64,000 bases of DNA from BJHL01 sp040378885 (GCA_046316615.1 JBKDAN010000057.1:62001-126000); one strand, 5' to 3'. Numbered from the stretch's first letter, positions 35,471 to 45,155 are shown. The notes: generated by a model not told the origin, from the sequence alone. Program-made: numbers and translations.

Positions 35471-37819
35471 GTGAGCAGCCTCCACCCCCGCCGATCGTCT
35501 AGCCGCCGATTCAGCATCCTCGCGTCCTTTGTGCTCGCGGGAGCCTTCGGATCGATGCCAACCTACACCGCTGCATTGCCCGCCCAAGATGCTCCACAAG
35601 CATCCATCGACCGTGCAGCGTCATCGCCTGACCTTACAGGTGTGGCCTCGTTGCCGCTCACCGGCGCACCCGGACCCGTGCTCGCCTTGGGCTCCGCACG
35701 ATCGCTGATTGACGCCCCCGATGGCTCCGGCTCAGTCCTCGTGCAATCCGACGTTGGCAAAGGCACCGTGCTTGCCTTCGCCCATGGCGGCTACCTCAGT
35801 CGCGACAGTATCAAGAACGATCCGGACTTGCGCGAATGCATGCGCCGCATCGTCGCGTGGGCGCATGCTCGCGATAACGCAGCTCCGTTTGTGCTCGATG
35901 GCGCCGGGACGGCAGTGCTCGATGCGGTCGGTGCAGATCCCGCGTGGCCCACCGTCAAGAAGTCCTGGCGCGACGCGCTCGACGAGAAGGCCATCCTCAT
36001 CGTGGATTCGCATCAATTCACCAAAGCTACTGATGCAGCCCAGTTGCGAAGTTTCGTCGAACGCGGCGGGACCCTCATCACATCCGGTTTGGCATGGGGC
36101 TGGCTGCAACTCAACGAAGGCAAGACTATCAGCGATCATCCCGGCAATCGCGCGTTGATCGATCTCAACATCGCCTTCGCCGACGGCACAATCGATGGCG
36201 ATCGCAACAACCGCTATCCCGTCTCAAGCCGCGAGCATCCGACCGGCGCCGATGACATCGATGCCATCATGCGCATTACGCGAGGTGAAAAGGGCATCAA
36301 CTCCGAACGCATCAACGGAGCCCTCGAACGCACTCGCCTTGCACTTCGCACGCTTACGCCCGAGCAGTCTCGCCGCATCCTCAACCTCGAAGAGCTCATG
36401 GCTGGCTCCGCCGACGCCATTAACGCCAGCTTCGCCCGCATGAAGGAGAGCGGCCTGCGCCCAGGCCGCGATCCGCTTGCCATGCTCGCCTGTGAGCAGT
36501 TTGCAAGTGCGTCATTCGAGCTTCCACCTCGCGAAGTGACGGCTCACCCCAGTGCCGCTGCATTCCCAGGCATTGTCGCCGCCGATGCTGACCGCAGCGA
36601 ACGCGCCGTGGAGATCGACACGACCCTGCCCGGCTGGCGTGCAACGGGTCTCTTCGTCCCGGCCGGCGAGCTGGTGCGAGTCACTTTGAGTCAAGAACTC
36701 GTCGCATCCGGCCTGCGCCTGCAAATCGGCGCGCATCTTGATCCCGCGCTGCGCCCGCCGCTGCGCCGCCTCCCCAAAGTCACGCGCGAGTTCACCGTTG
36801 ATGCAGTGACTACGGAAGTCGCGAGTGCAGTAGGGGGGTTGCTCTATCTCGTCGTTCCCGCCGAGTTCGCGCCGGACTCGGTTCGCCTCACCGTCACGGG
36901 TGCGGTGCAGACGCCGCATTTCGTGCTTGGAAAGACCAGTGTGCAGGCATGGCGCGACAGCATTCGCAACGCGCCGGGAACCTGGGGTGAACTCGAATCT
37001 CGCGAGATCGCGCTCACCGTGCCCAGCGACTTGCTGCGCACACTCGATGATCCGCAGCAACTGCTTGAACTGTGGGACCGCATCGTGCACGCACAAGGCT
37101 CGCTCGAGCCCCGTCGGCTAAACGGGCTGGGTGATCGCCAAGCTCGCTACGTGCCCGATCCGCATGTTTCATGGGGCTACATGTACGCGCCCGCGCACCG
37201 CCCGCTCACCATTCCCATGTCCGCCGCCAAGAACTTCATCGACGCGAAGATGCTCGCAACCAACGCCGACGGCGACGCATGGGGCCTCTTTCACGAACTG
37301 GGTCACTGGCACCAGAATGACATGTGGACGTTCGATGGCACCGGCGAAGTGACGGTCAACATCTTCACCCTCTACACGATCGACAAAATCTGCGGCTTGC
37401 CCTCCGCCAAAGCACGCGAAGATGTCTTCACGCCGGAGAAGATGCTCGACACCATGCGCAAGCACGTGGCACAAGGCTCGCCCTTCGGCAAGTGGAAGTC
37501 TGACCCGTTCCTCGCCCTCAAGATGTACGTGCAGATCGAGCAGGCCTTTGGCTGGGAAGCCTACCGCGAAGTGTTCGCCAAGTACCGCGAACTGCCCGAG
37601 AACCAACGCCCCAGTCGCGACGAAGACCAGCGCGACATGTGGATGGTCATGATGAGCCGCCAGGTCGGTCGTGACCTGGGCCCCTTCTTCGAAGCGTGGG
37701 GTGTCCCCGTCACATCCGAGGCTCGGGCGAGTATCGCCGACCTGCCCGACTGGATGCCCGACAACTGGAGCGACCCGCGCGTCGCCCCTCCGGCTCCACC
37801 CGGCAGTCAGCCCAAGTGA
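35471..37819 (+). CDS. M60 (enhancin/viral-mucinase-like) family metallopeptidase, secreted
   Basis: 782 residues starting at GTG. The N-terminus has an Arg-rich leader then FSILASFVLAGAFG, an export signal (RR-F suggests possible Tat use). Residues about 60-300 contain a ThuA/GATase-like region (VLALGSARSLIDAPDGSGSVLVQSDVGKGTVLAFAHGGYL). The M60 catalytic part is C-terminal: MYAPAHRPLTIPMSAAKNF, LFHELGHWHQND with zinc ligands His608 and His612 and catalytic Glu609, then GTGEVTVNIFTLY providing the third-ligand Glu. M60 enzymes cleave O-glycosylated (mucin-like) proteins. It lies between tRNA-Val and tRNA-Thr. Confidence 0.88.
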   Translation: MSSLHPRRSSSRRFSILASFVLAGAFGSMPTYTAALPAQDAPQASIDRAASSPDLTGVASLPLTGAPGPVLALGSARSLIDAPDGSGSVLVQSDVGKGTVLAFAHGGYLSRDSIKNDPDLRECMRRIVAWAHARDNAAPFVLDGAGTAVLDAVGADPAWPTVKKSWRDALDEKAILIVDSHQFTKATDAAQLRSFVERGGTLITSGLAWGWLQLNEGKTISDHPGNRALIDLNIAFADGTIDGDRNNRYPVSSREHPTGADDIDAIMRITRGEKGINSERINGALERTRLALRTLTPEQSRRILNLEELMAGSADAINASFARMKESGLRPGRDPLAMLACEQFASASFELPPREVTAHPSAAAFPGIVAADADRSERAVEIDTTLPGWRATGLFVPAGELVRVTLSQELVASGLRLQIGAHLDPALRPPLRRLPKVTREFTVDAVTTEVASAVGGLLYLVVPAEFAPDSVRLTVTGAVQTPHFVLGKTSVQAWRDSIRNAPGTWGELESREIALTVPSDLLRTLDDPQQLLELWDRIVHAQGSLEPRRLNGLGDRQARYVPDPHVSWGYMYAPAHRPLTIPMSAAKNFIDAKMLATNADGDAWGLFHELGHWHQNDMWTFDGTGEVTVNIFTLYTIDKICGLPSAKAREDVFTPEKMLDTMRKHVAQGSPFGKWKSDPFLALKMYVQIEQAFGWEAYREVFAKYRELPENQRPSRDEDQRDMWMVMMSRQVGRDLGPFFEAWGVPVTSEARASIADLPDWMPDNWSDPRVAPPAPPGSQPK

Positions 37820-37853
37820 CTAAGCCAACTTGCCCGGCTACCGTTTCGTAGCC

Positions 37854-37925
37854 GCCGCTGTAGCTCAGTGGTAGAGCAATGCTTTTGTAAAGCATGGGTC
37901 GTGGGTTCAACTCCCTCCAGCGGCT
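37854..37925 (+). tRNA. tRNA-Thr (anticodon TGT)
   Basis: Acceptor GCCGCTG/CAGCGGC with discriminator T, D arm GCTCAGTGGTAGAGC, anticodon stem ATGCT/AGCAT with loop TTTGTAA, T loop TTCAACT. The T stem GTGGG/CCCTC has one T-T mismatch at its second pair. Total 72 nt; CCA is not encoded. Confidence 0.92.
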
Positions 37926-37943
37926 TTCGAGGTCCACCTTCCC

Positions 37944-37963
37944 GCGGCGATTTCGCCGCTTTC
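37944..37963 (+). terminator. Possible weak terminator after tRNA-Thr
   Basis: Hairpin GCGGCG-ATTT-CGCCGC followed by TTTC, 19 bp after tRNA-Thr. The short T-run makes termination uncertain; it may only mark the 3' end for processing. Confidence 0.35.
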
Positions 37964-38094
37964 GCGCAACGGGCGGGCCACTTTCCCTTCACGTGCACGG
38001 TCGTACGGCCTCGCCAGTTGTCTCGTGGTGCCAGCCGCCGTATATTTCCCTCCCGTTCCGCGACCCCCAAAGCCGCGACGCGGGACATGTTCCC

Positions 38095-38177
38095 GGGCGA
38101 GTGCCGGAGTGGCCAATCGGGGCAGACTGTAAATCTGCTGACTTACGTCTTCGGGGGTTCGAATCCCTCCTCGCCCA
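38095..38177 (+). tRNA. tRNA-Tyr (anticodon GTA)
   Basis: An 83-nt class II tRNA: acceptor GGGCGAG/CTCGCCC with discriminator A, anticodon stem GCAGA/TCTGC with loop CTGTAAA, a long variable arm, T arm GGGGG-TTCGAAT-CCCTC. CCA is not encoded. It follows tRNA-Thr by 169 bp. Confidence 0.94.
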
Positions 38178-38225
38178 TTCCAGTTTTCCGCGTTCTTCCG
38201 GCGGAAAACGCAAGTTCTCAAACGA

Positions 38226-38260
38226 CAAGCCCTTCCAGTTGGAGGGGCTTGCTCGTTTTT
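38226..38260 (+). terminator. Rho-independent terminator after tRNA-Tyr
   Basis: An 11-bp stem CAAGCCCTTCC/GGAGGGGCTTG (one G-T pair), loop AGTT, then CTCGTTTTT. Confidence 0.85.
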
Positions 38261-38366
38261 GGTCGAGACGCTTTCCCAAACCCACCTTTGTGCGCCCGAT
38301 TCTGCATCATGTCCAGACTGCCGACTAGCAACAGCCCGCCCATAGCCGCTGCGACACCCCAAAGCG

Positions 38367-38399
38367 CAACAAACAAGCCCCCTCATCTGAAGGAGCCTG
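38367..38399 (-). terminator. Probable terminator of the metal-efflux operon
   Basis: Read on the minus strand, CAGGCTCCTT and GGGGGCTTG form a stem with G-T pairs, followed by TTTGTTG. It lies about 75 bp downstream of the last gene of the RND operon. Pairing is imperfect. Confidence 0.4.
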
Positions 38400-38474
38400 T
38401 CACCTGCGGCGTCATCGAATCACGCAAGCGGTGCCATCTTCACCACGGCAACGCACGCAACATGCGCGCTCGGC

Positions 38475-39008
38475 TTAGCTCTTGAGCTCAAACCCAGCGA
38501 TGCTCTTGCTGCCGGACTCAAGCTCCACCTCCACCCACAGTTTGCTCCCGGCAGGCAGCGGGTCAGGCACTTCCGCATGCGTGTGCCAATTGTCCTTTTC
38601 AAGCTCCGCCTTCGCCTTCATTGAGCCCTTCGCATCTTGCGTCCCGATCCAAAAGCGCACTGCCGCCACCTTGCCCGTGCCACCAGTCACCCACACATCG
38701 ATCGCAGCATCCTTGCCCGCCGTGATCGCGCCATCGCGAGATGCCTTGACGGTCATGCCATCGACCGTCTGCTCGCCGAGCTGCACGGTTTCGCCGTGCC
38801 CGTGTCCGTCATCATGCGAGTGCCCGTCGTGCGAGTCGGCGGTCTTGCCCGATGCCGACATGCCGTGATCATGTCCATCACCTTCGCTATGCGTGTGCCC
38901 GTCACCCGCCGGCGCCTGTGCCTTCTTTTCGCAGCCAGCCAGGCCGACAAGAAGCGTCAGCAGCGAAGCGGAAACAAACAGATTGATCGTGCGCGTAGTC
39001 ATCATCAT
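38475..39008 (-). CDS. His-rich lipoprotein at the end of the RND metal-efflux operon
   Basis: 177 residues from ATG 39008, with GGAG upstream. Lipobox LAGC fixes lipidation near residue 27. Residues about 35-75 are a His/Asp/Gly-rich metal-binding segment (GHTHSEGDGHDHG and SHDGHSHDDGHGHG). The C-terminal 110 residues are an Ig-like/FixH-like beta domain (AIDVWVTGGTGKVAAVRFWIGTQD, WHTHAEVPDPLPAGSKLWVEVEL). It lies 10 bp after the pump gene. A periplasmic metal-binding chaperone or buffer feeding the pump is the natural inference; the metal is unknown. Confidence 0.78.
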   Translation of the reverse strand: MMMTTRTINLFVSASLLTLLVGLAGCEKKAQAPAGDGHTHSEGDGHDHGMSASGKTADSHDGHSHDDGHGHGETVQLGEQTVDGMTVKASRDGAITAGKDAAIDVWVTGGTGKVAAVRFWIGTQDAKGSMKAKAELEKDNWHTHAEVPDPLPAGSKLWVEVELESGSKSIAGFELKS

Positions 39009-39018
39009 GGAATCTCCT

Positions 39019-42000
39019 TCAGTTGGATGCAGCCGAAGCTTTGGACAAACGATGAGCAAGGCGACGCAGCACACCCGGACCGTCCGCAGCGTGCGACTTC
39101 ACCCCGAATGCGAGCGCATAGCCCGCGGGAACGACAAACAAGTTGAGAAACGTCGACGAAATGAGCCCGCCCAGCACCACAATCGCCAGCGGTGCAAGCA
39201 GTTCGCTTCCGGGCTTTCCCTTCGCAAGCGCCAGCGGCACCAAACCCAGCAGTGCTGTCAGCGCAGTCATCAGAATCGGCACCAGCCGCTCCATCGACCC
39301 TTGCATGATCGAGTCGCCGATGGCCTTGCCCTCATGCCGCTGCAAGTAGTCGTAGTGATTCACCAGCAAAATGCCATTGCGCACTGCAATGCCAAACAGC
39401 GTGACAAAGCCCACCATACTTGCGATCGAGATGACGGGTGCGACGTAGCGATCACCCGAAAGCCCGAAGAGCGCAAGCGTGTTGCCGACCAATGACGGGC
39501 TCTCCGTCAGATAGATAGCCGCCACACCGCCGATCAGCGCAAGCGGCAGATTGAGCATCACCAGCAACGCAACACGACTCTTGCCCGTCGAGAGTTGCAG
39601 CAGCAGAAACATGAAAACCGCAACACCCGCGCCCATCACAAGGATCGTGCGACTTGCCGACTGCTGGGCCTCAAACTGCCCGCCGTAGTGCACGGTGTAT
39701 CCCGCCTTCTGCACGATCGGGTCCACCTTGGCCTGCACTTGGGCGACCAGTTGTCCAAGGTTGTAACCCTCCGCGACATTACTCGAGATGACAGCCTTGC
39801 GTTGTGCGTTCTCCCGTGCAATCAAGTTGCTCGTGCGCTCAGGACCGATGTCCGCGACATCGCGCAAACGCACAGTCGCTCCGCCCGCGCCGAGCAGTTG
39901 CAGCTCCATGATCTGATCAATGCGCTCACGTTCACTCTCCGCAAGACGCACAACCATTTCATACCGGCGGACTCCGTTGTTCACTTCCGCCACCGTCTCA
40001 CCATACAACGCTTGCTGCACCTGTGTCGCCGCGGCAGCCGGCGTGAGCCCCGCCGCCGCCAAGTCCTGTGCCCGGTATCGAATGGGAAGCGACACGATCA
40101 TCACTTCACGGTTGGCCGCAACATCACGCGTACCCGGAACAGACTTGAGCGCTCCTTCGATCTCCTTCGCAAGTGATCGCAGGACGTTCAGATCTTCCCC
40201 ATACACATTGATCGCGATCGCCGCTGGCGTGCCAGAGAGCACGTGGCTCAATCGGTGCTCGATCGGCTGTCCCACCATCGTTGTGATGCCCGGAATATTC
40301 GCGATGATGCGATCAATACCCGCTCGGACCTTCTCTTGATCAACACCTGGCTTCAGCGTCACCTCAATCTCGCTGCTGCTCACCGGCTCGGCATGCTCAT
40401 CACGCTCCGCCCGTCCGGTGCGCCGCGTCACGCTCTGCACGCCTTCCAGTTGCACAAACTGCGACTCCACGCCAACCGCAAGTCGATTGCTCTCCGCGAG
40501 CGACGTGCCCGGCGGCGCAAGCAGAAAGACTGTGAAGGTCCCTTCCTTGAATGCAGGCAGAAACGACGTGCCGAACGTGGACATGAGCGCCAGTGAAGCA
40601 ACAGTCAGCACCGCCGCGATGCTCAGAACCCATCGGCCATGCTGCACGCTGCTCCGCAGGGCCGGCTCGTAGCGTCGCTTCAGCCAGCGCACAAGCCAGC
40701 CGTCATGCTCGCGATGTGCACCCGCTGCCGCTTTGCCAAATGACCGCGCAAAGAGCAGTTTGCACATCGCAGGCGTCACCGTCAGGGCCACGATGAGGGA
40801 CGCCATGATGGAGATGATGTACGCCGTCCCCAGCGGCTGAAAAAACCGCCCTTCCAGCCCCTGCAGGAATAGCAGAGGCACGAACACCATGCAAATGATG
40901 ATGGTTGCGAACACCACTGATGAGCGAATCTCATTGCTCGCGTCATAGATCACATCAACCAGCGATTTCCTTGCAGCTTCCGGCAGCCCCGCGTTCTCCT
41001 TCAGCCGCCTCAGCACGTTTTCCACGTCGATGATCGCATCATCGACCAACTCGCCAATAGCCACCGCCAGTCCGCCAAGCGTCATCACGTTGATCGAAAG
41101 TCCCCACGCCCACAGCAGCAGCAGCGCAACAGCCAGCGAGAGCGGCAGCGCCGTCAGCGTGACGATCGTCGCACGAACGTTGAGCAGGAACAGAATCAAA
41201 ATGACCGCGACAATGATGCTCGCCTCCACCAAGACGCGAACAACGTTGTTGATGCTGCGCTCAATGAACCGCGACGCCCGAAACGGATCACGATTTAGCG
41301 TCATGCCCTTGGGCATGGACTTCTCAAGCTGGTCCAGCACCCGGTCAATCTGAGGCGTCAAGTTCAACGTGTTCGTGCCCGGGCTCTTCTGCACGCTGAT
41401 GACAACCGCCGGCAACGCGCGATCCGCCGCCGTTCCGCGTTTGGGCGACGCACCCAATTGAACATCCGCCACCTGCCCGATTGTGACCGCCGCCCCGTTG
41501 TGATATCGCACGAGCGTGTTCTTGATGTCATCGGCACTCGTCACGCGAGCCATTTGACGAATCGGCAACTCCTGATTCTCCCAGTTTGGAACATAACCGG
41601 CGCTCGCGGTCGAGTGCGCCCCCTTGGCAGCCTCGACCACTTCCGAGATCGTGAGCCCGTACAGCGCAAGCTGGTCCTGACGCACGTTGATCTGATACTG
41701 CGGCAGTTCGCCGCCAATCGCCACGACCTGCGCCACACCCGGTACCGCAAGGACCTTGTTGCGCAGCTCAAACTCCGCAAACGATCGCATCTCCAACGGA
41801 CTCACTGACCCATCAGGCGACGACAACGCCATGAGCATGATCTCGCCCGTGATGCTCGTGACAGGCGTTATCTCCGCGTGAGCGCCTTCAGGCAGACTCT
41901 CGCGAACCGCCGAAAGCCGCTCGCTGACAAGCTGCCGCGCGCGATAGATATCCGTTCCCCAGTCAAACTCCACCCACACGATGGAAAGACTCGTCGCTGA

Positions 42001-42255
42001 CGCACTGCGAACGCGCCGCGTTCCCGGCAGTCCGTTTACCGCCGCCTCAATCGGCGCGGTGACGTTCAACTCCACCTCATCCGCCGCCAGTCCGCCCGCT
42101 TCCGTCATGACCACAACTGTCGGTGCGTTGAGTTCCGGAAAGACATCAACCGGCATGTCCTTCACCTTGAAGCCCGTAAACACGAGCAAGAGCCCCGCAA
42201 GCACGATGACAAGCGACGATTGTCGCAGCGAGAATGCAATCAACTTTGCGAGCAT
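39019..42255 (-). CDS. Heavy-metal efflux RND permease (CusA/CzcA-like)
   Basis: 1078 residues. A proton-driven inner-membrane pump of the HME-RND family that exports metal ions through a tripartite complex. Signatures: an N-terminal membrane segment followed by MPVDVFPELNAPTVVVMTEAGGLAADEVE, the TM4 region IGELVDDAIIDVENVLRR containing the acidic relay residues expected for proton coupling, and a second hydrophobic half with FGIAVRNGILLVNHYDYLQ. Twelve hydrophobic helices and two large periplasmic loops are visible in two homologous halves. Which metal is carried cannot be read from sequence. It starts 3 bp after the adaptor gene ends. Confidence 0.94.
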   Translation of the reverse strand: MLAKLIAFSLRQSSLVIVLAGLLLVFTGFKVKDMPVDVFPELNAPTVVVMTEAGGLAADEVELNVTAPIEAAVNGLPGTRRVRSASATSLSIVWVEFDWGTDIYRARQLVSERLSAVRESLPEGAHAEITPVTSITGEIMLMALSSPDGSVSPLEMRSFAEFELRNKVLAVPGVAQVVAIGGELPQYQINVRQDQLALYGLTISEVVEAAKGAHSTASAGYVPNWENQELPIRQMARVTSADDIKNTLVRYHNGAAVTIGQVADVQLGASPKRGTAADRALPAVVISVQKSPGTNTLNLTPQIDRVLDQLEKSMPKGMTLNRDPFRASRFIERSINNVVRVLVEASIIVAVILILFLLNVRATIVTLTALPLSLAVALLLLWAWGLSINVMTLGGLAVAIGELVDDAIIDVENVLRRLKENAGLPEAARKSLVDVIYDASNEIRSSVVFATIIICMVFVPLLFLQGLEGRFFQPLGTAYIISIMASLIVALTVTPAMCKLLFARSFGKAAAGAHREHDGWLVRWLKRRYEPALRSSVQHGRWVLSIAAVLTVASLALMSTFGTSFLPAFKEGTFTVFLLAPPGTSLAESNRLAVGVESQFVQLEGVQSVTRRTGRAERDEHAEPVSSSEIEVTLKPGVDQEKVRAGIDRIIANIPGITTMVGQPIEHRLSHVLSGTPAAIAINVYGEDLNVLRSLAKEIEGALKSVPGTRDVAANREVMIVSLPIRYRAQDLAAAGLTPAAAATQVQQALYGETVAEVNNGVRRYEMVVRLAESERERIDQIMELQLLGAGGATVRLRDVADIGPERTSNLIARENAQRKAVISSNVAEGYNLGQLVAQVQAKVDPIVQKAGYTVHYGGQFEAQQSASRTILVMGAGVAVFMFLLLQLSTGKSRVALLVMLNLPLALIGGVAAIYLTESPSLVGNTLALFGLSGDRYVAPVISIASMVGFVTLFGIAVRNGILLVNHYDYLQRHEGKAIGDSIMQGSMERLVPILMTALTALLGLVPLALAKGKPGSELLAPLAIVVLGGLISSTFLNLFVVPAGYALAFGVKSHAADGPGVLRRLAHRLSKASAASN

Positions 42256-42258
42256 GGC

Positions 42259-43665
42259 TTAGTGGCTCCCTTCGTGAAAAGTGCCGTCGGAGTGGAAGTG
42301 CCCCGCCTTCTCCGAGCTTCCACTCGTTGCAAGCATCAGTTGGAAGTTGCCGCCCATCACGATCTCATCGCCTTGGCGAACGCCGCTCTGCACCACCACC
42401 CACCGACCGTCCGAAATGCCAAGATCCGCGTCCATTCGAATCACTTTGTCCGCGTTCTTCGGATCGCGCCTGAAGATGATCGCACGCGTGCCATCACGCA
42501 CCACCGCCGATTGCGGAATTGCCAGTTCCTCACTGCCACCCGCCAGCACCACTTCGAGATACGCCGATACGCCCGCCTTCGCCCAAGGCGCCAGCGACGA
42601 TGGCATCGCGATCAGATCGATCGTCCGGCTGTCGCCGTCAGCAGCGAGTCCCAGTTGCAGCGTGCCGCTCATCGCATCGTCCAGCTTCAAGCTGCCACCC
42701 GGGGGCGGCGCAATCGAAACCGCGAGTCCGTCACGCAAACGCCCAAGATCCGACTGAAGCCCCCTCGCACGGAAGCGAATCTGATCTGGCTGCACCACCG
42801 TCACGACATGCCCATTCTCTTCCGCCAACGCACCCGGTGTGATGCCGATCGTCTCGACAACACCACTCGCCACCGCGCACACCGTGAAGCCACCTTCGTA
42901 CTCCGTTGTCTGGCCTGCATCACTACATCGGCTGTTGCGAATCAGCATCGTTCGCCGCGATATCAGCGACCGCAGTTGTGCCTCCGCTTGCTTCTCTTCC
43001 GCTTGCAGCTCCGCGTCCTTTTCCATCACATCCGCAAGTTCCGCCTGCGTCGCGTTCAGCGTGGCCCGCGCTTCCGTGAACTGCGAAGCACTGCCCCCGC
43101 CCGCGACTCGCAGCTCATCCAACTGCGTCAACCGCTGCTGCCACAAGGCAACCTTCTCTGCAAGGCTCTGCTCATGCTGGCGATGAGCCTCACGCAAGGG
43201 CCCCATGGAATCCACCCGTGCCTGCACCGCCGTGATCTGCTCCTGCAAGTCGCGCCACGCCGCCGAATCCACGCGGTACAGCGGCGCGCCAGGCTCCACA
43301 ACCTGATACTGCGTCACCAGCAGCTCAATCCGCCCCCCAAGCGGCGTGCGATACTCACGCCGCGCCGTCGGCAGCAGTTCAAACTGTCCCGGCACGCGCA
43401 GTGTGTGAGCGACGTTCCGCAACTCCACCTTCGCAAACGTAATCCCGAGGTTCTGCCGAACCGACGCCGGAATATCGACACGGTTCGTCGGCTGAGCCGA
43501 CATGTCGGTCGCCGCATTGGCTCCGTTGTCAGTTACGCTGGCTTTATGCTCATCATCCGCCGAATGCGTGTGGGGCGTGCGATCGCAGCCCGCAGTCGCA
43601 CCACCAAGGCCCAGCAGAATCATGAGCGTCAAGCTGATGAATGTGTTTCGATGTGTGTTGTTCAT
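42259..43665 (-). CDS. RND efflux periplasmic adaptor (CusB/CzcB-like membrane fusion protein)
   Basis: 468 residues. Lipoprotein-type signal LGGATAGC followed by a short His-containing stretch (PHTHSADDEH). The order is typical: barrel-sandwich strands (LGITFAKVELRNVAHTLRVPG, EYRTPLGGRIELLVTQYQVVEPGAPLYRVDS), a long coiled-coil hairpin (residues about 135-240), the return lipoyl half (CAVASGVVETIGITPGALAEENGHVV), a beta-barrel and a membrane-proximal domain. Only 3 bp separate it from the pump and 20 bp from TolC. The C-terminal AGHFHSDGTFHEGSH adds His residues. Confidence 0.9.
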   Translation of the reverse strand: MNNTHRNTFISLTLMILLGLGGATAGCDRTPHTHSADDEHKASVTDNGANAATDMSAQPTNRVDIPASVRQNLGITFAKVELRNVAHTLRVPGQFELLPTARREYRTPLGGRIELLVTQYQVVEPGAPLYRVDSAAWRDLQEQITAVQARVDSMGPLREAHRQHEQSLAEKVALWQQRLTQLDELRVAGGGSASQFTEARATLNATQAELADVMEKDAELQAEEKQAEAQLRSLISRRTMLIRNSRCSDAGQTTEYEGGFTVCAVASGVVETIGITPGALAEENGHVVTVVQPDQIRFRARGLQSDLGRLRDGLAVSIAPPPGGSLKLDDAMSGTLQLGLAADGDSRTIDLIAMPSSLAPWAKAGVSAYLEVVLAGGSEELAIPQSAVVRDGTRAIIFRRDPKNADKVIRMDADLGISDGRWVVVQSGVRQGDEIVMGGNFQLMLATSGSSEKAGHFHSDGTFHEGSH

Positions 43666-43685
43666 GGCATTGTCTTTTGATGGCT

Positions 43686-45155
43686 TCAGCGAGCGGCATC
43701 GCTGGTGTGTGTCATGACAGTGGGGGCGTGTACAGACGAAGGAGTGTGGGATATCGCAGGGCCGATCAACTCCTCCAGATCGATCGCAGCCAACGCTTCA
43801 TCACGAGCCGCTTCGATCAGCCCGACTTTCGCCTCGTGCTGTCGAGCAAGGCTCTCGAGCAGCACAAGCGAGTTCACTTCGCCCAGTCGAGCGACTTCTC
43901 TCGCATCGGTGTACTGCGCGTCGACCAGCGGCACAATCTCGTCCCGCAACATCGCGCGTCGGCGCACCGTCGCCGCAAGTCGAATCTCCGCAGACCGCAC
44001 CGCCGTCACCGTGCGTTCCAGCGTTGCTTCAACATGTGCCCGCGCAACCTCGCGCTTCGCCCGTGCCTCAGCTATCCCTCGTTTGTTTGCGTTCAGCAGC
44101 GGAATCGGCAGCGATACCGCAAGCAGCGCCTGATCCTGCCCGTCGTCACGTCCGTACCCAGGCCCAATCTGCAGATCCGGATACTGCTTGCGAATCGCAA
44201 GCTCCATCGCTTTCTCGGCGGCTTCATACTCCGCCATGGCCACCAACAGCGCCGGACTCCGTTCTGTCAACTCGGAGAGCTCAGTACCCACAGCGGCACG
44301 TGCAGCGAGCGGAAAGCCCGTCGAGGCAAACTGCATCGCTGCATCCGGCGAAAGTCCCATCAGTTGCCGCAGCAGGAGATCGCTCTCTCGCGTTCGCGAC
44401 TCCAGGAAGGCGAGATCCGAGCTCTTTGTCGCTCGCTCGATGCGAAACAAGCGGCCTTCGGTCCTGGCCATCTCGCCTGCCTTCTCCATCTTGTCAACGA
44501 CAACAAGTATGTGGTCCACCCGCTCAAGAAACGCACGCGTTGCCGCTACTTGGGTTTCCAGCGCAACTCGCGCATGCCACGCTCGCCGCACATCCATGCG
44601 CACCGCCCATTCCTGCTGGGCAACCCTCGCGAGTTCCGCGCCATGCTCCGCGTGTGCCCGTTGTTTCTCAATCTCCAATCGTCCTGAGATCGGCAGCGTG
44701 ATGCCCACACTCGTGAACACCTTCCAAGGCTCCGGCGTGCTCTCGATGATGCGGGCGATATCGACTCCGATTGTCGGATCTTCCCAAAGTCCCGCGTTCG
44801 CCGCGTCCGCTTCCGTCACTCCGGCACGCAGCCGCGCAATGCGAAGATCCGCGTTGAACACCAGCGCGATCACTTCCGCCTCGGAACAGTCGATCCCGTT
44901 CGTCGGGTCAAATGTCTCGAACGGAACAGAAGCGTGCTCCGCCTCGCGCGCCGCAAGTCTCTCGGCAAAGGCCCGAACCTCTGCATTCTCCGGTGTCCGC
45001 TCAAGAAACGCTGCATGATGCTCCGCCAGTTTCACAGGTTTGCGCTCATACGTCTGGCACCCGCCAGCCGTCAGCATCAACAGCCCCGCAAGCGGCACCG
45101 CCAAAGCCCGCAGGTCGTTCCCGCCATCTTGAAGAGGGCCAAGAGATCGATACAT
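43686..45155 (-). CDS. TolC-family outer-membrane efflux protein
   Basis: 489 residues from ATG 45155 (GGAG upstream; similarity begins here although the frame extends upstream). Lipobox LTAGGC gives an outer-membrane lipoprotein anchor as in CusC/OprM. Two copies of the OEP helical repeat are visible, with AGLWEDPTIGVDIAR, GITLPISGRLEIEKQRAHAEHGAELARV, PDLQIGPGYGRDDGQDQALLAVSLPIPLLNANKRGIAEARAKRE. It forms the outer channel of the tripartite pump encoded downstream and is the first gene of the four-gene unit. A 20-bp dyad lies 115 bp upstream. Confidence 0.9.
   Translation of the reverse strand: MYRSLGPLQDGGNDLRALAVPLAGLLMLTAGGCQTYERKPVKLAEHHAAFLERTPENAEVRAFAERLAAREAEHASVPFETFDPTNGIDCSEAEVIALVFNADLRIARLRAGVTEADAANAGLWEDPTIGVDIARIIESTPEPWKVFTSVGITLPISGRLEIEKQRAHAEHGAELARVAQQEWAVRMDVRRAWHARVALETQVAATRAFLERVDHILVVVDKMEKAGEMARTEGRLFRIERATKSSDLAFLESRTRESDLLLRQLMGLSPDAAMQFASTGFPLAARAAVGTELSELTERSPALLVAMAEYEAAEKAMELAIRKQYPDLQIGPGYGRDDGQDQALLAVSLPIPLLNANKRGIAEARAKREVARAHVEATLERTVTAVRSAEIRLAATVRRRAMLRDEIVPLVDAQYTDAREVARLGEVNSLVLLESLARQHEAKVGLIEAARDEALAAIDLEELIGPAISHTPSSVHAPTVMTHTSDAAR

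Noticed and set aside
38183..38209. Hairpin GTTTTCCGC/GCGGAAAAC after tRNA-Tyr
   Set aside because: No T-run; the better terminator is at 38226-38260. It may be a processing structure.
42220..43680. 486-codon plus-strand frame opposite the efflux adaptor
   Set aside because: His/Arg-rich antisense of a clearly recognised adaptor gene.
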